Made by a program: the position numbers and the translations under genes | In this document: positions 52,934-60,821 of the stretch, in pieces | How positions within the stretch are numbered: the first letter of the stretch is position 1 | Layout: the number at the start of each line of letters is the position of its first letter | NCBI GenBank assembly: GCA_030765525.1 | Contig: JAVCCK010000007.1 | Location: forward strand, 1-64,000 | Length of the DNA stretch: 64,000 nucleotides | From: Candidatus Lernaella stagnicola | GTDB lineage: Bacteria > Lernaellota > Lernaellaia > Lernaellales > Lernaellaceae | Direction: 5' to 3' | The notes under the pieces: model-generated | Database searches by the model: none | Told to the model about the DNA's origin: nothing | Seen by the model: only the letters and a program-made list of their open reading frames with translations

Positions 52934-53818
52934 ATGAGACTGCTGCAATTGAGTGATCCCATCATGCACGGCGAGGATGTGCGCTCCATACAAGGGGTTT
53001 TGCTGGCCATGGGCTACGACCTGGGGCAGGGCGGAGTGGACGGTTGGTTCGGCATGCGAACCGAGGCCGTCGTGCGGCGCTTTCAGGAAGAGCGCCAGGT
53101 TCCCGGCGGCGTGGACGGCATTGTCGGGCCGTATACGCTGGCGGCGTTACAATTGCTGGATGAATGGCAAGCCCGCGAGACGCCGTCGTCGCTACAAACG
53201 GGCTGGTACTTCCCCCCGCCGCAAGGTCGCGCCCAATGGCGTGCGGTTTACGGCGAACCGACCGGCCGCGCGTCTTGGGAAAGCGCCCATTTGGCGTTTT
53301 GCGATTTGAGTCCGCTGCGCTGGCCGCGTCGGTTGACGGCCGACGCCATCAACGAGAAGCGCGAGCATTGGGGATTGCCGCCGAATCTTTATGCCGCCTC
53401 GCAAATGGAAGTGCACGGATTGGGGCATCTGTACTATCCGCTCGCCGACGGCCGGCGGCTGGATTGGTTGGCGACGCGCCGCGATCCGCGCACCGGCGAG
53501 GTCGGATACGGCTTGGTCATCCACCGCCTGTGCGTGGCGGTTTACTACGAGCTTTTTGCCCGTCTGCTGGCGTGCGACCTGCTTCGCCACCTGCGCACGG
53601 TGGACGGCAGTTACGTGTTTCGCAACACTCGCCGCGGCACCCAGCTTTCCACCCACGCCTACGGTATGGCCGTCGACCTGGATGCGTCATGGAATCCCTT
53701 CGGTCAGGAGCCGGTGATGCATCCGGAAATCGTTCAAATCGCGGAGGATATGGGCTTCACGTGGGGTGGCCGCTGGCGGCAATCCGACGGCATGCACTTT
53801 CAATGGGGCGAGGAATGA
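52934..53818 (+). CDS. Peptidoglycan-binding M15 peptidase (VanY/D-Ala-D-Ala type)
   Basis: 294 residues from ATG after GGGGAAG; an upstream GTG would add 21. PG_binding_1 domain at ~residues 10-70: GEDVRSIQGVLLAMGYD, GVDGWFGMRTEAVVRRFQ. C-terminal peptidase: STHAYGMAVDLD (zinc His and Asp, S-x-H-x-x-G-x-A-x-D) and SDGMHFQWGEE (second His). Family members cut D-Ala-D-Ala or other peptidoglycan cross-links. No signal peptide is obvious, so export or use as a lysis enzyme is uncertain. Its last 34 bases recur at 54703. Confidence 0.82.
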   Translation: MRLLQLSDPIMHGEDVRSIQGVLLAMGYDLGQGGVDGWFGMRTEAVVRRFQEERQVPGGVDGIVGPYTLAALQLLDEWQARETPSSLQTGWYFPPPQGRAQWRAVYGEPTGRASWESAHLAFCDLSPLRWPRRLTADAINEKREHWGLPPNLYAASQMEVHGLGHLYYPLADGRRLDWLATRRDPRTGEVGYGLVIHRLCVAVYYELFARLLACDLLRHLRTVDGSYVFRNTRRGTQLSTHAYGMAVDLDASWNPFGQEPVMHPEIVQIAEDMGFTWGGRWRQSDGMHFQWGEE

Positions 53819-53819
53819 A
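53786..53819 (+). repeat. 34-bp direct repeat, left copy (3' end of M15 peptidase)
   Basis: Matches 54703-54736 at 32 of 34 positions. It encodes DGMHFQWGEE and the stop codon. Confidence 0.85.
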
Positions 53820-53969
53820 GCAGTCACGCGTCGTGCCGGAAATTGAGCGGTGCGTTCCCGCCATGTTGGACGACCCGATCCGAATCCGAAAGACCACGGA
53901 CGCGATGTAGCGGAGTCCGGATCGCTTCCGCGATGAAGAGATCGTCAAACAACGGAAGGATTCTCTGAC

Positions 53970-54635
53970 ATGACCGATTGCCACTGCCCGCTATGCGGGC
54001 ATAACGCGCCCGCTTTTTTCCCGTTCGGCAATCCACCGAGGCCCAACGCCAAATGCCCGCGATGCGGTGCGCTCGAACGCCACCGGTTCATCTGGGCCTT
54101 TCTCACGGCCCGCAAGCTGCTGAGGTCCGGCATGGTGGTTGTTCATTTCGCCCCGCGCCAGTGTTTGGCAAACGCGATTCACGCCGTCGTGGGCGCCGGG
54201 TACGCGACGGCTGATAAGGAACCAGGTGGTGCGGATCAGGTGCTTGATCTCACCGCCCTTGCCATGCCCGATAAATCGGTTGACGGCCTAATCGCCTCGC
54301 ACGTTTTGGAACACATCGAAGACGACGCACAAGCGTTGCGGGAAATCAGGCGTATGCTCCGACCCGGCGGTTGGGCTTTGTTGATCGTACCCCAACGGCT
54401 CGGCCGACCTACTTTCGAAGACCCCGTAGCCGCGGCGTCCGGCGCTGCGGCGCGCAATGAGGCCTTCGGTCATCCCGACCATGTGCGGTGGTACGGCGGC
54501 GACTTCGCGGACCGAATCGCGGGGGCTGGTTTGGAAGTTGAGGCGTTTGATCCTGTTGGCTGCCTGGGTGACGCGAAAGCCACGCGGCAAGCTCTCGGGA
54601 CAGACACGATCCATCTCTGTCAACGCGGGAAATGA
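53970..54635 (+). CDS. SAM-dependent methyltransferase with N-terminal zinc ribbon
   Basis: 221 residues. CHCPLCG (residues ~4-10) and CPRCGALERHR (~29) form a zinc-ribbon pair like tRNA/rRNA or small-molecule methyltransferases. The methyltransferase core follows: VVVHFAPRQCL, LDLTALAMPDKSVDGLIASH, VLEHIEDDAQALREIRRMLR and PGGWALLIVP. The acceptor is unknown. Ribosome site GGAAGG ten bases upstream. It is flanked by copies of the M15 peptidase tail, so it may have been placed by recombination next to tRNA-Arg. Confidence 0.75.
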   Translation: MTDCHCPLCGHNAPAFFPFGNPPRPNAKCPRCGALERHRFIWAFLTARKLLRSGMVVVHFAPRQCLANAIHAVVGAGYATADKEPGGADQVLDLTALAMPDKSVDGLIASHVLEHIEDDAQALREIRRMLRPGGWALLIVPQRLGRPTFEDPVAAASGAAARNEAFGHPDHVRWYGGDFADRIAGAGLEVEAFDPVGCLGDAKATRQALGTDTIHLCQRGK

Positions 54636-54702
54636 CGGATGCGCCCCTGTCCAAGTATTTGTATCTTCCTTTGAGCGCGCCGAAAGCGAGGATGACTCGG
54701 AG

Positions 54703-54736
54703 GACGGCACGCACTTTCAATGGGGCGAGAAATGAA
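54703..54736 (+). repeat. 34-bp direct repeat, right copy; remnant of an M15 peptidase tail
   Basis: Encodes DGTHFQWGEK plus TGA, without an upstream peptidase gene. Distance between copies is 917 bp. Lies directly before the tRNA-Arg terminator. Confidence 0.8.
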
Positions 54737-54765
54737 AAAAGCCCGCGGGCAATAAACCCGCGGGC
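54735..54765 (-). terminator. Rho-independent terminator of tRNA-Arg
   Basis: Minus strand: perfect nine-pair stem GCCCGCGGG/CCCGCGGGC around a seven-base loop, followed by TTTTTT. It begins nine bases after the tRNA 3' end. Confidence 0.92.
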
Positions 54766-54774
54766 CGTGTCGTG

Positions 54775-54850
54775 TGGCGCGCCTGGCAGGATTTGAACCT
54801 GCGACACACGGATTCGTAGTCCGTTGCTCTATCCACTGAGCTACAGGCGC
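54775..54850 (-). tRNA. tRNA-Arg (anticodon ACG)
   Basis: 76 nucleotides including an encoded CCA. Acceptor GCGCCTG/CAGGCGC, D-arm GCTCAGTGGATAGAGC, anticodon arm ACGGA-CTACGAA-TCCGT with anticodon ACG (normally edited to ICG), T-arm GCAGGTTCAAATCCTGC, discriminator G. Confidence 0.95.
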
Positions 54851-54876
54851 ACAGATACGCCACGCAAGAGGGAGTC

Positions 54877-54905
54877 CGTTTAGCATACCGGCGAACGGTT
54901 GTCAA
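54877..54905 (-). promoter_or_regulatory. Promoter of tRNA-Arg
   Basis: TTGACA (54905-54900), 17 bases, TAAACG (54882-54877), with the extended -10 TG one base before it. Confidence 0.55.
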
Positions 54906-54930
54906 CAATTGCACCCGGCGTTACGTCCTT

Positions 54931-55572
54931 CTAGGCGCCCGTCGTGAAGTAGTCGCACGAGTTTGTGACGGGGCACTGGTCGCAGGCCGGTTTGCGCGCC
55001 TTGCAGATGCGGCGTCCGTGGAAAATCAGCACGTGACTGAGCATCGTCCAGTCCCGGCGCGGAAACAGTTCCATCAGGTCGAATTCGATTTTCACCGGGT
55101 CCTTGTTTGTTGTCAGGCCGAGGCGTCGCGCGATGCGTGAGACGTGGGTGTCGACCACCACGCCGGGTGTGTCGAAGACGTTGCCCAAAACCACGTTCGC
55201 CGTTTTGCGCCCCACGCCCGGCAGCTTGACCAAGTCGTCGAGGGTTTGCGGCAGCTTGCCGCCGTGGTCTTGGATCATTACCTGCATCGCGCCGCGAATC
55301 GACTTGGTTTTGTTGCGGAAAAAGCCCGTCGGGCGGATGTCTTTCTCCAGTTCCTCGACCGGGACCGCGAGGTAATCGGCGGGCTTGCGGTACTTTTTGA
55401 ACAGGTTGGCGGTCACCGCGTTGACCCGCACGTCGGTGCATTGCGCCGAGAGAATCGTGGCGATTAAAAGCTCCACCGGATCGGCAAAGACAAGCTCGAT
55501 GTGCGCGTCGTGATGCAGCTTCTTTAGCTCGCGATAAATCGTTTGTGATTTCTTCTTTAAATCCTTGTTCAT
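54931..55572 (-). CDS. nth: Endonuclease III
   Basis: 213 residues; ATG after GGAGGAAAAC. Helix-hairpin-helix LPGVGRKTANVVLG holds the catalytic Lys, VVDTHVSRIARRL the catalytic Asp, and the end has the 4Fe-4S loop CKARKPACDQCPVTNSC. It removes oxidised pyrimidines and nicks abasic sites. Its ATG overlaps the polX stop (ATGA), so the two repair enzymes are translated together. Confidence 0.96.
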   Translation of the reverse strand: MNKDLKKKSQTIYRELKKLHHDAHIELVFADPVELLIATILSAQCTDVRVNAVTANLFKKYRKPADYLAVPVEELEKDIRPTGFFRNKTKSIRGAMQVMIQDHGGKLPQTLDDLVKLPGVGRKTANVVLGNVFDTPGVVVDTHVSRIARRLGLTTNKDPVKIEFDLMELFPRRDWTMLSHVLIFHGRRICKARKPACDQCPVTNSCDYFTTGA

Positions 55573-57296
55573 GTTTTCCTCCGGCTTAGCCACGCGCCGA
55601 ACTCATCGACCGGCAGGCAGGTGGGAACGTCGAGGGCGCTCAGCCCTCCTTTGCGGGCGATACCTTCCCCGTAGTGAACGTCGTTGATGCCTTCGGCGCG
55701 GTGAGCGTCCGGGCAGATCGGCACCTTGACTCCGAGCTCGCGGGCACGCCGGTGGTGCCGCCAATCCAAGTCCAAACGATGCGGATTCGCGTTGAGTTCG
55801 ACGGCCACATTGTGTCTCGCCGCCGCTTCCAGAACCGCGTTGACGTCCACCGCGTAGGCATCGCGGGTCAGCAGCAAGCGCCCGGTCAAGTGCCCGACAA
55901 TGGTCGTATGCGGATTCTCGATGGCCGAGATGATGCGACGGGTCATCGTTTCTGCATCCATGGTGAAGCTGCCGTGCACGGACGCAATGACGAAATCGAA
56001 CGAGGCGAGCGTCTTCTCGTCGTAATCCAACGAACCATCCGGGAGAATGTCGCTTTCGATTCCCTTGAAGATGCGGAAGGGCGCCAGTTCCGCATTCAGC
56101 CGATCGATCTCCTCATGCTGTCGCTTGATGTCGTCGGGCCGCAAGCCGCCGGCATAGGCTGCGGTTTGCGAGTGGTCGGTGATCCCCAAATACGCGAACC
56201 CGCGTTCCCGGACCGCCGCGGCAAGCGCTGCCAAAGTCAGCAGACCGTCGGAATACCTGCTGTGGGCGTGCACGACGCCCCGTGTAGCGCCGAAGGGCAG
56301 CAATTCCGGCAGTTGCCCGGCGGCGGCCAGATCGAGCTCGTCGAAGCCCTCTCGCAGTTCCGGCGGCACGAAGGGCAGGTCGAATTTTGCGTAAACGCCC
56401 GCTTCGTCTTCGATGGGGAAGGGGGTTTCACCGTCGAAGAGGCCGTATTCGGAAAGTTTCCAGCCGCGCTTTTTGGCCAAGCCGCGCAGCAGAGTGTTGT
56501 GTTCCTTCGAGCCCGTAAAATGCACCCACGCGACGGGAAATTGCGCGGACGTGACGACTCGCAGGTCGATCGAGATCCCCGCGCTTTTCAGCACGATCGA
56601 CGACTTCGTCGGCCCGTGTGCGGTAACCTCCAGAACGTCGGCGTATTCGACAAACGCGCGCATCAAGCGTTCGGGCTCTGGCGACGCGGCAAGCAGGTCC
56701 ACGTCTTTGACAGTCTCCTTGTAACGGCGTAGTGAACCGGCGACTTCGAGCCGGTCAGCCAAACCGGTCGTCTGGAGGAAGGCGGACAACTCGTCGGCGA
56801 CACGGCGTGCGGTGGAAACATGAAAACGGCCGTGGTAGTCGCGCATGCGGATCACGCCGGCGAGGATTTTCTCCTGCGACTTTTTACCGAAGCCCGGCAG
56901 TCGTGCGAGGTGTTGTTCACGGCACGCCTGCTCCAGGGCACCGAGGCTTTCGATACCCAACTCTCTGTAGAGAACCTTAACTTTCTTGGGCCCCAGGCCG
57001 GGAACGTTGAACAGATCGAAAATGGTTTCGGGAAATCCGGCGCGCAGTTCCTCGACGAATTGTAGGCGACCGGTTTCCAGGAGTTCGACGATGTCCTGAG
57101 TCAGCCCCTTTCCCACGCCCTTGATTTCGCCGGCTTGCGCCTTTTCGAGAAACGATTCCACCGCTTCCTCGATGCTTGGCAGCAGACGGGCCGCGTTCGC
57201 GTAAGCCCGAATTTTGAAAGGATTAGCGCCGCTTAGTTCCAGCAACATGGCGGCCTGTTCGAAAACAGCGGCGATCTCCGCAAGCGTCATCGACAT
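55569..57296 (-). CDS. polX: PolX: family X DNA polymerase with PHP exonuclease
   Basis: 575 residues from the first ATG of MSMTLAE, with GAGG upstream; length typical of bacterial PolX. Order: 8-kDa-like HhH domain (LSGANPFKIRAYANAARLL; GVGKGLTQDIVELL), the nucleotidyltransferase palm (VAGSLRRYKETVKDVDLL with the metal Asp pair), then a PHP domain (VVHAHSRYSDGLLTLAALA; YLGITDHSQTAAYAG) giving 3'-5' exonuclease. It fills short gaps in base-excision repair. In one operon with nth. Confidence 0.95.
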   Translation of the reverse strand: MSMTLAEIAAVFEQAAMLLELSGANPFKIRAYANAARLLPSIEEAVESFLEKAQAGEIKGVGKGLTQDIVELLETGRLQFVEELRAGFPETIFDLFNVPGLGPKKVKVLYRELGIESLGALEQACREQHLARLPGFGKKSQEKILAGVIRMRDYHGRFHVSTARRVADELSAFLQTTGLADRLEVAGSLRRYKETVKDVDLLAASPEPERLMRAFVEYADVLEVTAHGPTKSSIVLKSAGISIDLRVVTSAQFPVAWVHFTGSKEHNTLLRGLAKKRGWKLSEYGLFDGETPFPIEDEAGVYAKFDLPFVPPELREGFDELDLAAAGQLPELLPFGATRGVVHAHSRYSDGLLTLAALAAAVRERGFAYLGITDHSQTAAYAGGLRPDDIKRQHEEIDRLNAELAPFRIFKGIESDILPDGSLDYDEKTLASFDFVIASVHGSFTMDAETMTRRIISAIENPHTTIVGHLTGRLLLTRDAYAVDVNAVLEAAARHNVAVELNANPHRLDLDWRHHRRARELGVKVPICPDAHRAEGINDVHYGEGIARKGGLSALDVPTCLPVDEFGAWLSRRKT

Positions 57297-57362
57297 CGTT
57301 GCAACCTCGATAATGATGGGAAATATCTTAGAATGACGCCCGTTCATCGTCCAGACGGTGGG

Positions 57363-57391
57363 TTGTCGCCTCCGCCAAAGCTCATTATAGT
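57363..57391 (+). promoter_or_regulatory. Sigma70 promoter for the GH4 gene
   Basis: TTGTCG (57363-57368), 17 bases, TATAGT (57386-57391). The start would be near 57398, leaving a 32-base leader with AAGGAG. On the opposite strand a weak TGGACG-17-TAAGAT could drive polX. Confidence 0.62.
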
Positions 57392-57429
57392 TGCCGCCGA
57401 TGACCAGATAACGCCCAAGGAGAAACGCA

Positions 57430-58698
57430 ATGAAGATCGCGGTAATCGGCGGCGGCAGCACCTACACTCCCGAGTTGATTGAGGGTTTCATCGAGAAAAG
57501 CGCGGCGCTTGGCCTAAGCGAATTGGCGCTGATGGATATCGACGACGAGCGCCTCGAGGTCGTCGGCGGTTTCGCGCAACGCATGGTCGCGCACGCCGGC
57601 AATCCGTTTCGCGTCACGCTGACCAAAAACCGCACCGCGGCCCTCGAGGGCGCGAGCTTCGTCAGCACGCAATTCCGGGTCGGCAAACAGGCGGCGCGGC
57701 ACCAGGACATCCTGCTTGGCCTGCGGCATAACCTGATCGGCCAGGAGACCACCGGCATCGGCGGCATGGCCAAGGCGCTGCGAACCTTGCCGATCATTTT
57801 TGACATTTGCGAAGAAATGGACCGCGTTTGTCCCGACGCGTGGCTGATCAACTTTACCAACCCCTCGGGATTGGTTACCGAGGCGATCGTCAATTATGCC
57901 GGGCGCGAGAAATGCATCGGGCTGTGTAACGTGCCCATCGAGATGAAAATGACGGTCGCCAAGCACTTGGGCGTACCCGAAAGCGAAGTCGATATGGATG
58001 TGGTCGGCCTCAATCACCTGGGGTGGGTGCGCAAGATCACCGTTCGCGGCGAGGATATCACCGCTTCGCTGCTTGACTTCTTGTCGAGCGAAGAAGGGCC
58101 GAAAAACATCCCCGACATGGATTTTGAGCCCGAATTGATTCGCGCACTCGGCGCCGTGCCGCTCTACTACGACCGCTTCTACTACAATACCGAACGCGTG
58201 CTCGAACATCTGAAGAGCAAGCCGAAAACCCGGGCGCAGGAAGTGGAAGAAATCGAGGAAAAGCTTCTGGCGAAGTACCGCGACCCCAACCAGGTAACCA
58301 AGCCCGAGGAACTCAACGAACGCGGCGGCGCGTACTACTCGAAAATCGCCATCGAGGTGATGGACGCGATCGTCAACGATCTGGGCCTGCAACACGCGGT
58401 GAACGTGCGTAACCAGGGCGCGATCCCCGGCATCCCGGATCAGTACGTGGTCGAAACCATATGCACGATCACCAAAGACGGCGCCGAACCGCGGCGCACT
58501 TGGGAAGTGGATGAGTCGATGCTCGCGCTGATCATGCGCGCGAAATACTATGAAGTGCTGACGATCGAAGCGGCGCGAGACAAGAGTTACCACACCGCGC
58601 TCAAGGCGATCTTCACCAACCCGGTCGGGCCCAGCGCCGACCGCGCCAAGGCCGTCCTCGACGATCTGCTGGCGACCAACAAGCTCGAGTACCGGTAA
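57430..58698 (+). CDS. Glycoside hydrolase family 4 (6-phospho-beta-glucosidase-like)
   Basis: 422 residues. NAD-binding start MKIAVIGGGSTYTPELIEGF, LINFTNPSGLVTEA, metal/active-site IGLCNVPIEMK (Cys) and LNHLGWVRKIT (His), and the later GxYYSKIAIEV tyrosine region. GH4 enzymes use NAD+ and Mn2+ in an oxidation-elimination mechanism on 6-phospho-glycosides or, in some members, unphosphorylated ones. No PTS components are nearby to feed phosphosugars. Cytoplasmic. Divergent from the polX-nth operon, with its own promoter. Confidence 0.92.
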   Translation: MKIAVIGGGSTYTPELIEGFIEKSAALGLSELALMDIDDERLEVVGGFAQRMVAHAGNPFRVTLTKNRTAALEGASFVSTQFRVGKQAARHQDILLGLRHNLIGQETTGIGGMAKALRTLPIIFDICEEMDRVCPDAWLINFTNPSGLVTEAIVNYAGREKCIGLCNVPIEMKMTVAKHLGVPESEVDMDVVGLNHLGWVRKITVRGEDITASLLDFLSSEEGPKNIPDMDFEPELIRALGAVPLYYDRFYYNTERVLEHLKSKPKTRAQEVEEIEEKLLAKYRDPNQVTKPEELNERGGAYYSKIAIEVMDAIVNDLGLQHAVNVRNQGAIPGIPDQYVVETICTITKDGAEPRRTWEVDESMLALIMRAKYYEVLTIEAARDKSYHTALKAIFTNPVGPSADRAKAVLDDLLATNKLEYR

Positions 58699-58731
58699 TC
58701 ATTTGGATCGAGGGAAGCTGACGAAGCTCCG

Positions 58732-59541
58732 TTAGCGCTGGCAGGTCGGGCAGAAAAACGTGCTGCGGCCCGCTTGCGCGATTCGCTTGATTTCGCCCAC
58801 GCAGCCCCGACGCCGACATCGTTCGCCTTCGCGCCCGTACACGTTCAACCTGTGCCGGTACTCGCCGCAACGACCTTCGCAGTCCATGAAATCAGAGATC
58901 GTCGTGCCGCCGCATGCGATGGCATCGGTGAAGATGCGGCGCGTGACGCGATGCAGAGCTTTGATCTCCGACACGCTTAGCGAAGCCGCCGGCCGTCGTG
59001 GATCAAGGCGCGCGGCGAAACATACCTCGGCGGCATAGATGTTGCCGAATCCCACGATACGATCCTGGCGCAACAGCCACACTTTGATGGGCGACCGAGA
59101 GTTGCCGATCAGTTCCTGGACCCGCTGCCACGTGAACTCATCGGAGAGAATTTCGACGCCGGGCGGGGCAAAATCGGCCTGCGTGTGCGCGAGACGAATT
59201 CGGCCGAAACGCCGCGAATCGTAGAATCGCAGTTCACCCGCATCGAGGTAAAAGCTGGCGCGCAAGTGTTTTTCGGGAAGCGCAACGGCGCCATCGGTGT
59301 ACAACAATTTGCCGGTCATCCGCAGGTGCACGCAAAGCCACAGCGGGCGCCGCGGGGTCGAGAGATCCAGCACGATCTCTTTTCCCGAGCGAAATGCCGC
59401 GTGAATCGTGCGACCGCGCAGCGGTTGCGGGTCTAGGGCGTCGAGCTTCTCGTCGTATACATCGACACGACGAATTCGCCGACCGACCAGTCGCGAGCGC
59501 AGCGACCGCACGAGGGTTTCGACTTCGGGCATTTCCGGCAT
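58732..59541 (-). CDS. mutM: Formamidopyrimidine-DNA glycosylase
   Basis: 269 residues, ATG after AAAGGAGGG. The N-terminus MPEMPEVETLVRSL supplies the catalytic Pro2-Glu3. H2TH region RDRIVGFGNIYAAEV-like (GFGNIYAAEVCFAARLDP), and the zinc finger C-R-R-R-G-C ... FFCPTCQ closes the protein. It excises 8-oxoguanine. A hairpin separates it from the PLP-enzyme gene, and it may be read through from there. Confidence 0.95.
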   Translation of the reverse strand: MPEMPEVETLVRSLRSRLVGRRIRRVDVYDEKLDALDPQPLRGRTIHAAFRSGKEIVLDLSTPRRPLWLCVHLRMTGKLLYTDGAVALPEKHLRASFYLDAGELRFYDSRRFGRIRLAHTQADFAPPGVEILSDEFTWQRVQELIGNSRSPIKVWLLRQDRIVGFGNIYAAEVCFAARLDPRRPAASLSVSEIKALHRVTRRIFTDAIACGGTTISDFMDCEGRCGEYRHRLNVYGREGERCRRRGCVGEIKRIAQAGRSTFFCPTCQR

Positions 59542-59565
59542 GGTGCCCTCCTTTTGACAAAGATA

Positions 59566-59598
59566 AGGCCGCCTTTCGCGGGCGGCCTCGTGTTTTTT
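59566..59598. terminator. Hairpin between the PLP-enzyme gene and mutM
   Basis: Perfect stem AGGCCGCC/GGCGGCCT with a seven-base loop. A run of seven T follows on the plus strand, and only TATCTTT on the minus strand. On the coding (minus) strand it is a partial terminator or attenuator at best; on the plus strand it would stop antisense transcripts. Confidence 0.6.
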
Positions 59599-59609
59599 TC
59601 GTTGGTTGG

Positions 59610-60821
59610 CTAGATTTTTTTCAGTGCGTCGCGCAGGTCCTCGATCAGGTCGTCCACGTCTTCCAAGCCAACCGAGAGGCGAATCAACCCGGGATCGATG
59701 CCACCGGCGCGCAATTCATCGTCGGAATACGTGCTGTGGGTTGTGGTCGCCGGATTGGAAATCAGCGAATCCACGTCGCCCAGGCTGACGGCGCGTGTCC
59801 AAAGCGTTACAGAATTCGAAAGTGTTCCGGCCGCGCGACGGCCTCCTTTGACCGTAAAGGCGAGCATGCCGCCGGGCGCCCGCTGCTGTCGCTTGGCCAA
59901 TTCATAGTAGGGATTGCTGCGCAGGCCGGGGTAAAAGACCTCTTCGACTTTCGGATGGAAAGCCAGAAACTGGGCGACCTCCATGGCGTTGGCATTATGC
60001 CGCTCCATGCGCACGGGAAGGGTGCGAATGCCGCGCAATACGAGCCACGCGTTGAAGGGGCTGAAACAGCCGCCCACATCATTGGAAATCTCTCGCTTGA
60101 GATCCGCCAGCCGTTCCGCGCGCCCCACGACGAGGCCGCCGACGGTATCACCGTGTCCGGTGAGGTACTTGGTGAGACTATGCACGACGAAGTCAGCACC
60201 GTGATGAATCGGTAACTGGAAATACGGCGTTAGAAATGTGTTGTCGACGACCAAAGGCACGCCGTGCTGGTGGGCGATCTCAGCACACGCGGCGATGTCG
60301 ACAACGGCGAGAGTTGGATTCGACGGTGTTTCGATGAAAAGCATTTTCGTGTTTTTGTCGATTGCGGCGCGGATCTCATCGAGGTTCGTCGCATCCACGG
60401 CTACAGGTTTCATTTTGAAATGAACATCGCAGGCATAGCCGAAGAACCTGTGCGTGCCGCCATAAAGGGTTTTGGCGTATAGGAATTTCTCGCCCGGCTT
60501 GACCAAGTAGAAAGTCAGGTGACTGATCGCCGCCATTCCTGAAGCGAATGAGACACCAGCTTCGGCGTCTTCGAGGTATGCGACCTCGCTTTCGAGGGCG
60601 GCGGTCGTGGGGTTGCCGATGCGGGTGTAGGTGTAGTCCGGCGACTCCCCGTTGAAAATAGCCGCGCCGTGTTCGACCGAATCGAAGGCGAAAGTGGAGG
60701 TCATGAAGATCGGCGTCGAAACGGTGCGGTAGGGGTTATGGTCGTTCGGATCGTGCTTGTCGGTGTGCTTGCGGCCGTGTATTGCCTTGGTGGCGAAGCC
60801 GATTTTGCGTTGCTCGCTCAT
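59610..60821 (-). CDS. Cys/Met-metabolism PLP-dependent enzyme (trans-sulfuration type)
   Basis: 403 residues from the ATG overlapping the MetK-like stop (ATGA). Family motifs: YTRIGNPTTAALESEVAYLE, SGMAAISHLTF, YGGTHRFFGY, IETPSNPTLAVVDI, PLVVDNTFLTPYFQLP and VHSLTKYLTGHGDTVGG with the PLP lysine; near the end SLGDVDSLISNP and IRLSVGLEDVDDLIEDL. Candidates are methionine gamma-lyase, cystathionine gamma-synthase/lyase or O-acetylhomoserine sulfhydrylase; sequence alone does not separate them. Its fusion to the MetK-like operon ties it to methionine/SAM sulphur metabolism. Confidence 0.88.
   Translation of the reverse strand: MSEQRKIGFATKAIHGRKHTDKHDPNDHNPYRTVSTPIFMTSTFAFDSVEHGAAIFNGESPDYTYTRIGNPTTAALESEVAYLEDAEAGVSFASGMAAISHLTFYLVKPGEKFLYAKTLYGGTHRFFGYACDVHFKMKPVAVDATNLDEIRAAIDKNTKMLFIETPSNPTLAVVDIAACAEIAHQHGVPLVVDNTFLTPYFQLPIHHGADFVVHSLTKYLTGHGDTVGGLVVGRAERLADLKREISNDVGGCFSPFNAWLVLRGIRTLPVRMERHNANAMEVAQFLAFHPKVEEVFYPGLRSNPYYELAKRQQRAPGGMLAFTVKGGRRAAGTLSNSVTLWTRAVSLGDVDSLISNPATTTHSTYSDDELRAGGIDPGLIRLSVGLEDVDDLIEDLRDALKKI

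Noticed and set aside
53820-54702. Integrated mobile element at tRNA-Arg
   Set aside because: No integrase or transposase, and the repeat is the peptidase tail rather than the tRNA 3' end; kept only as a recombination hint.
57514-58593. 359-codon minus-strand frame
   Set aside because: Opposite the GH4 gene and lacking any motif or start signal.
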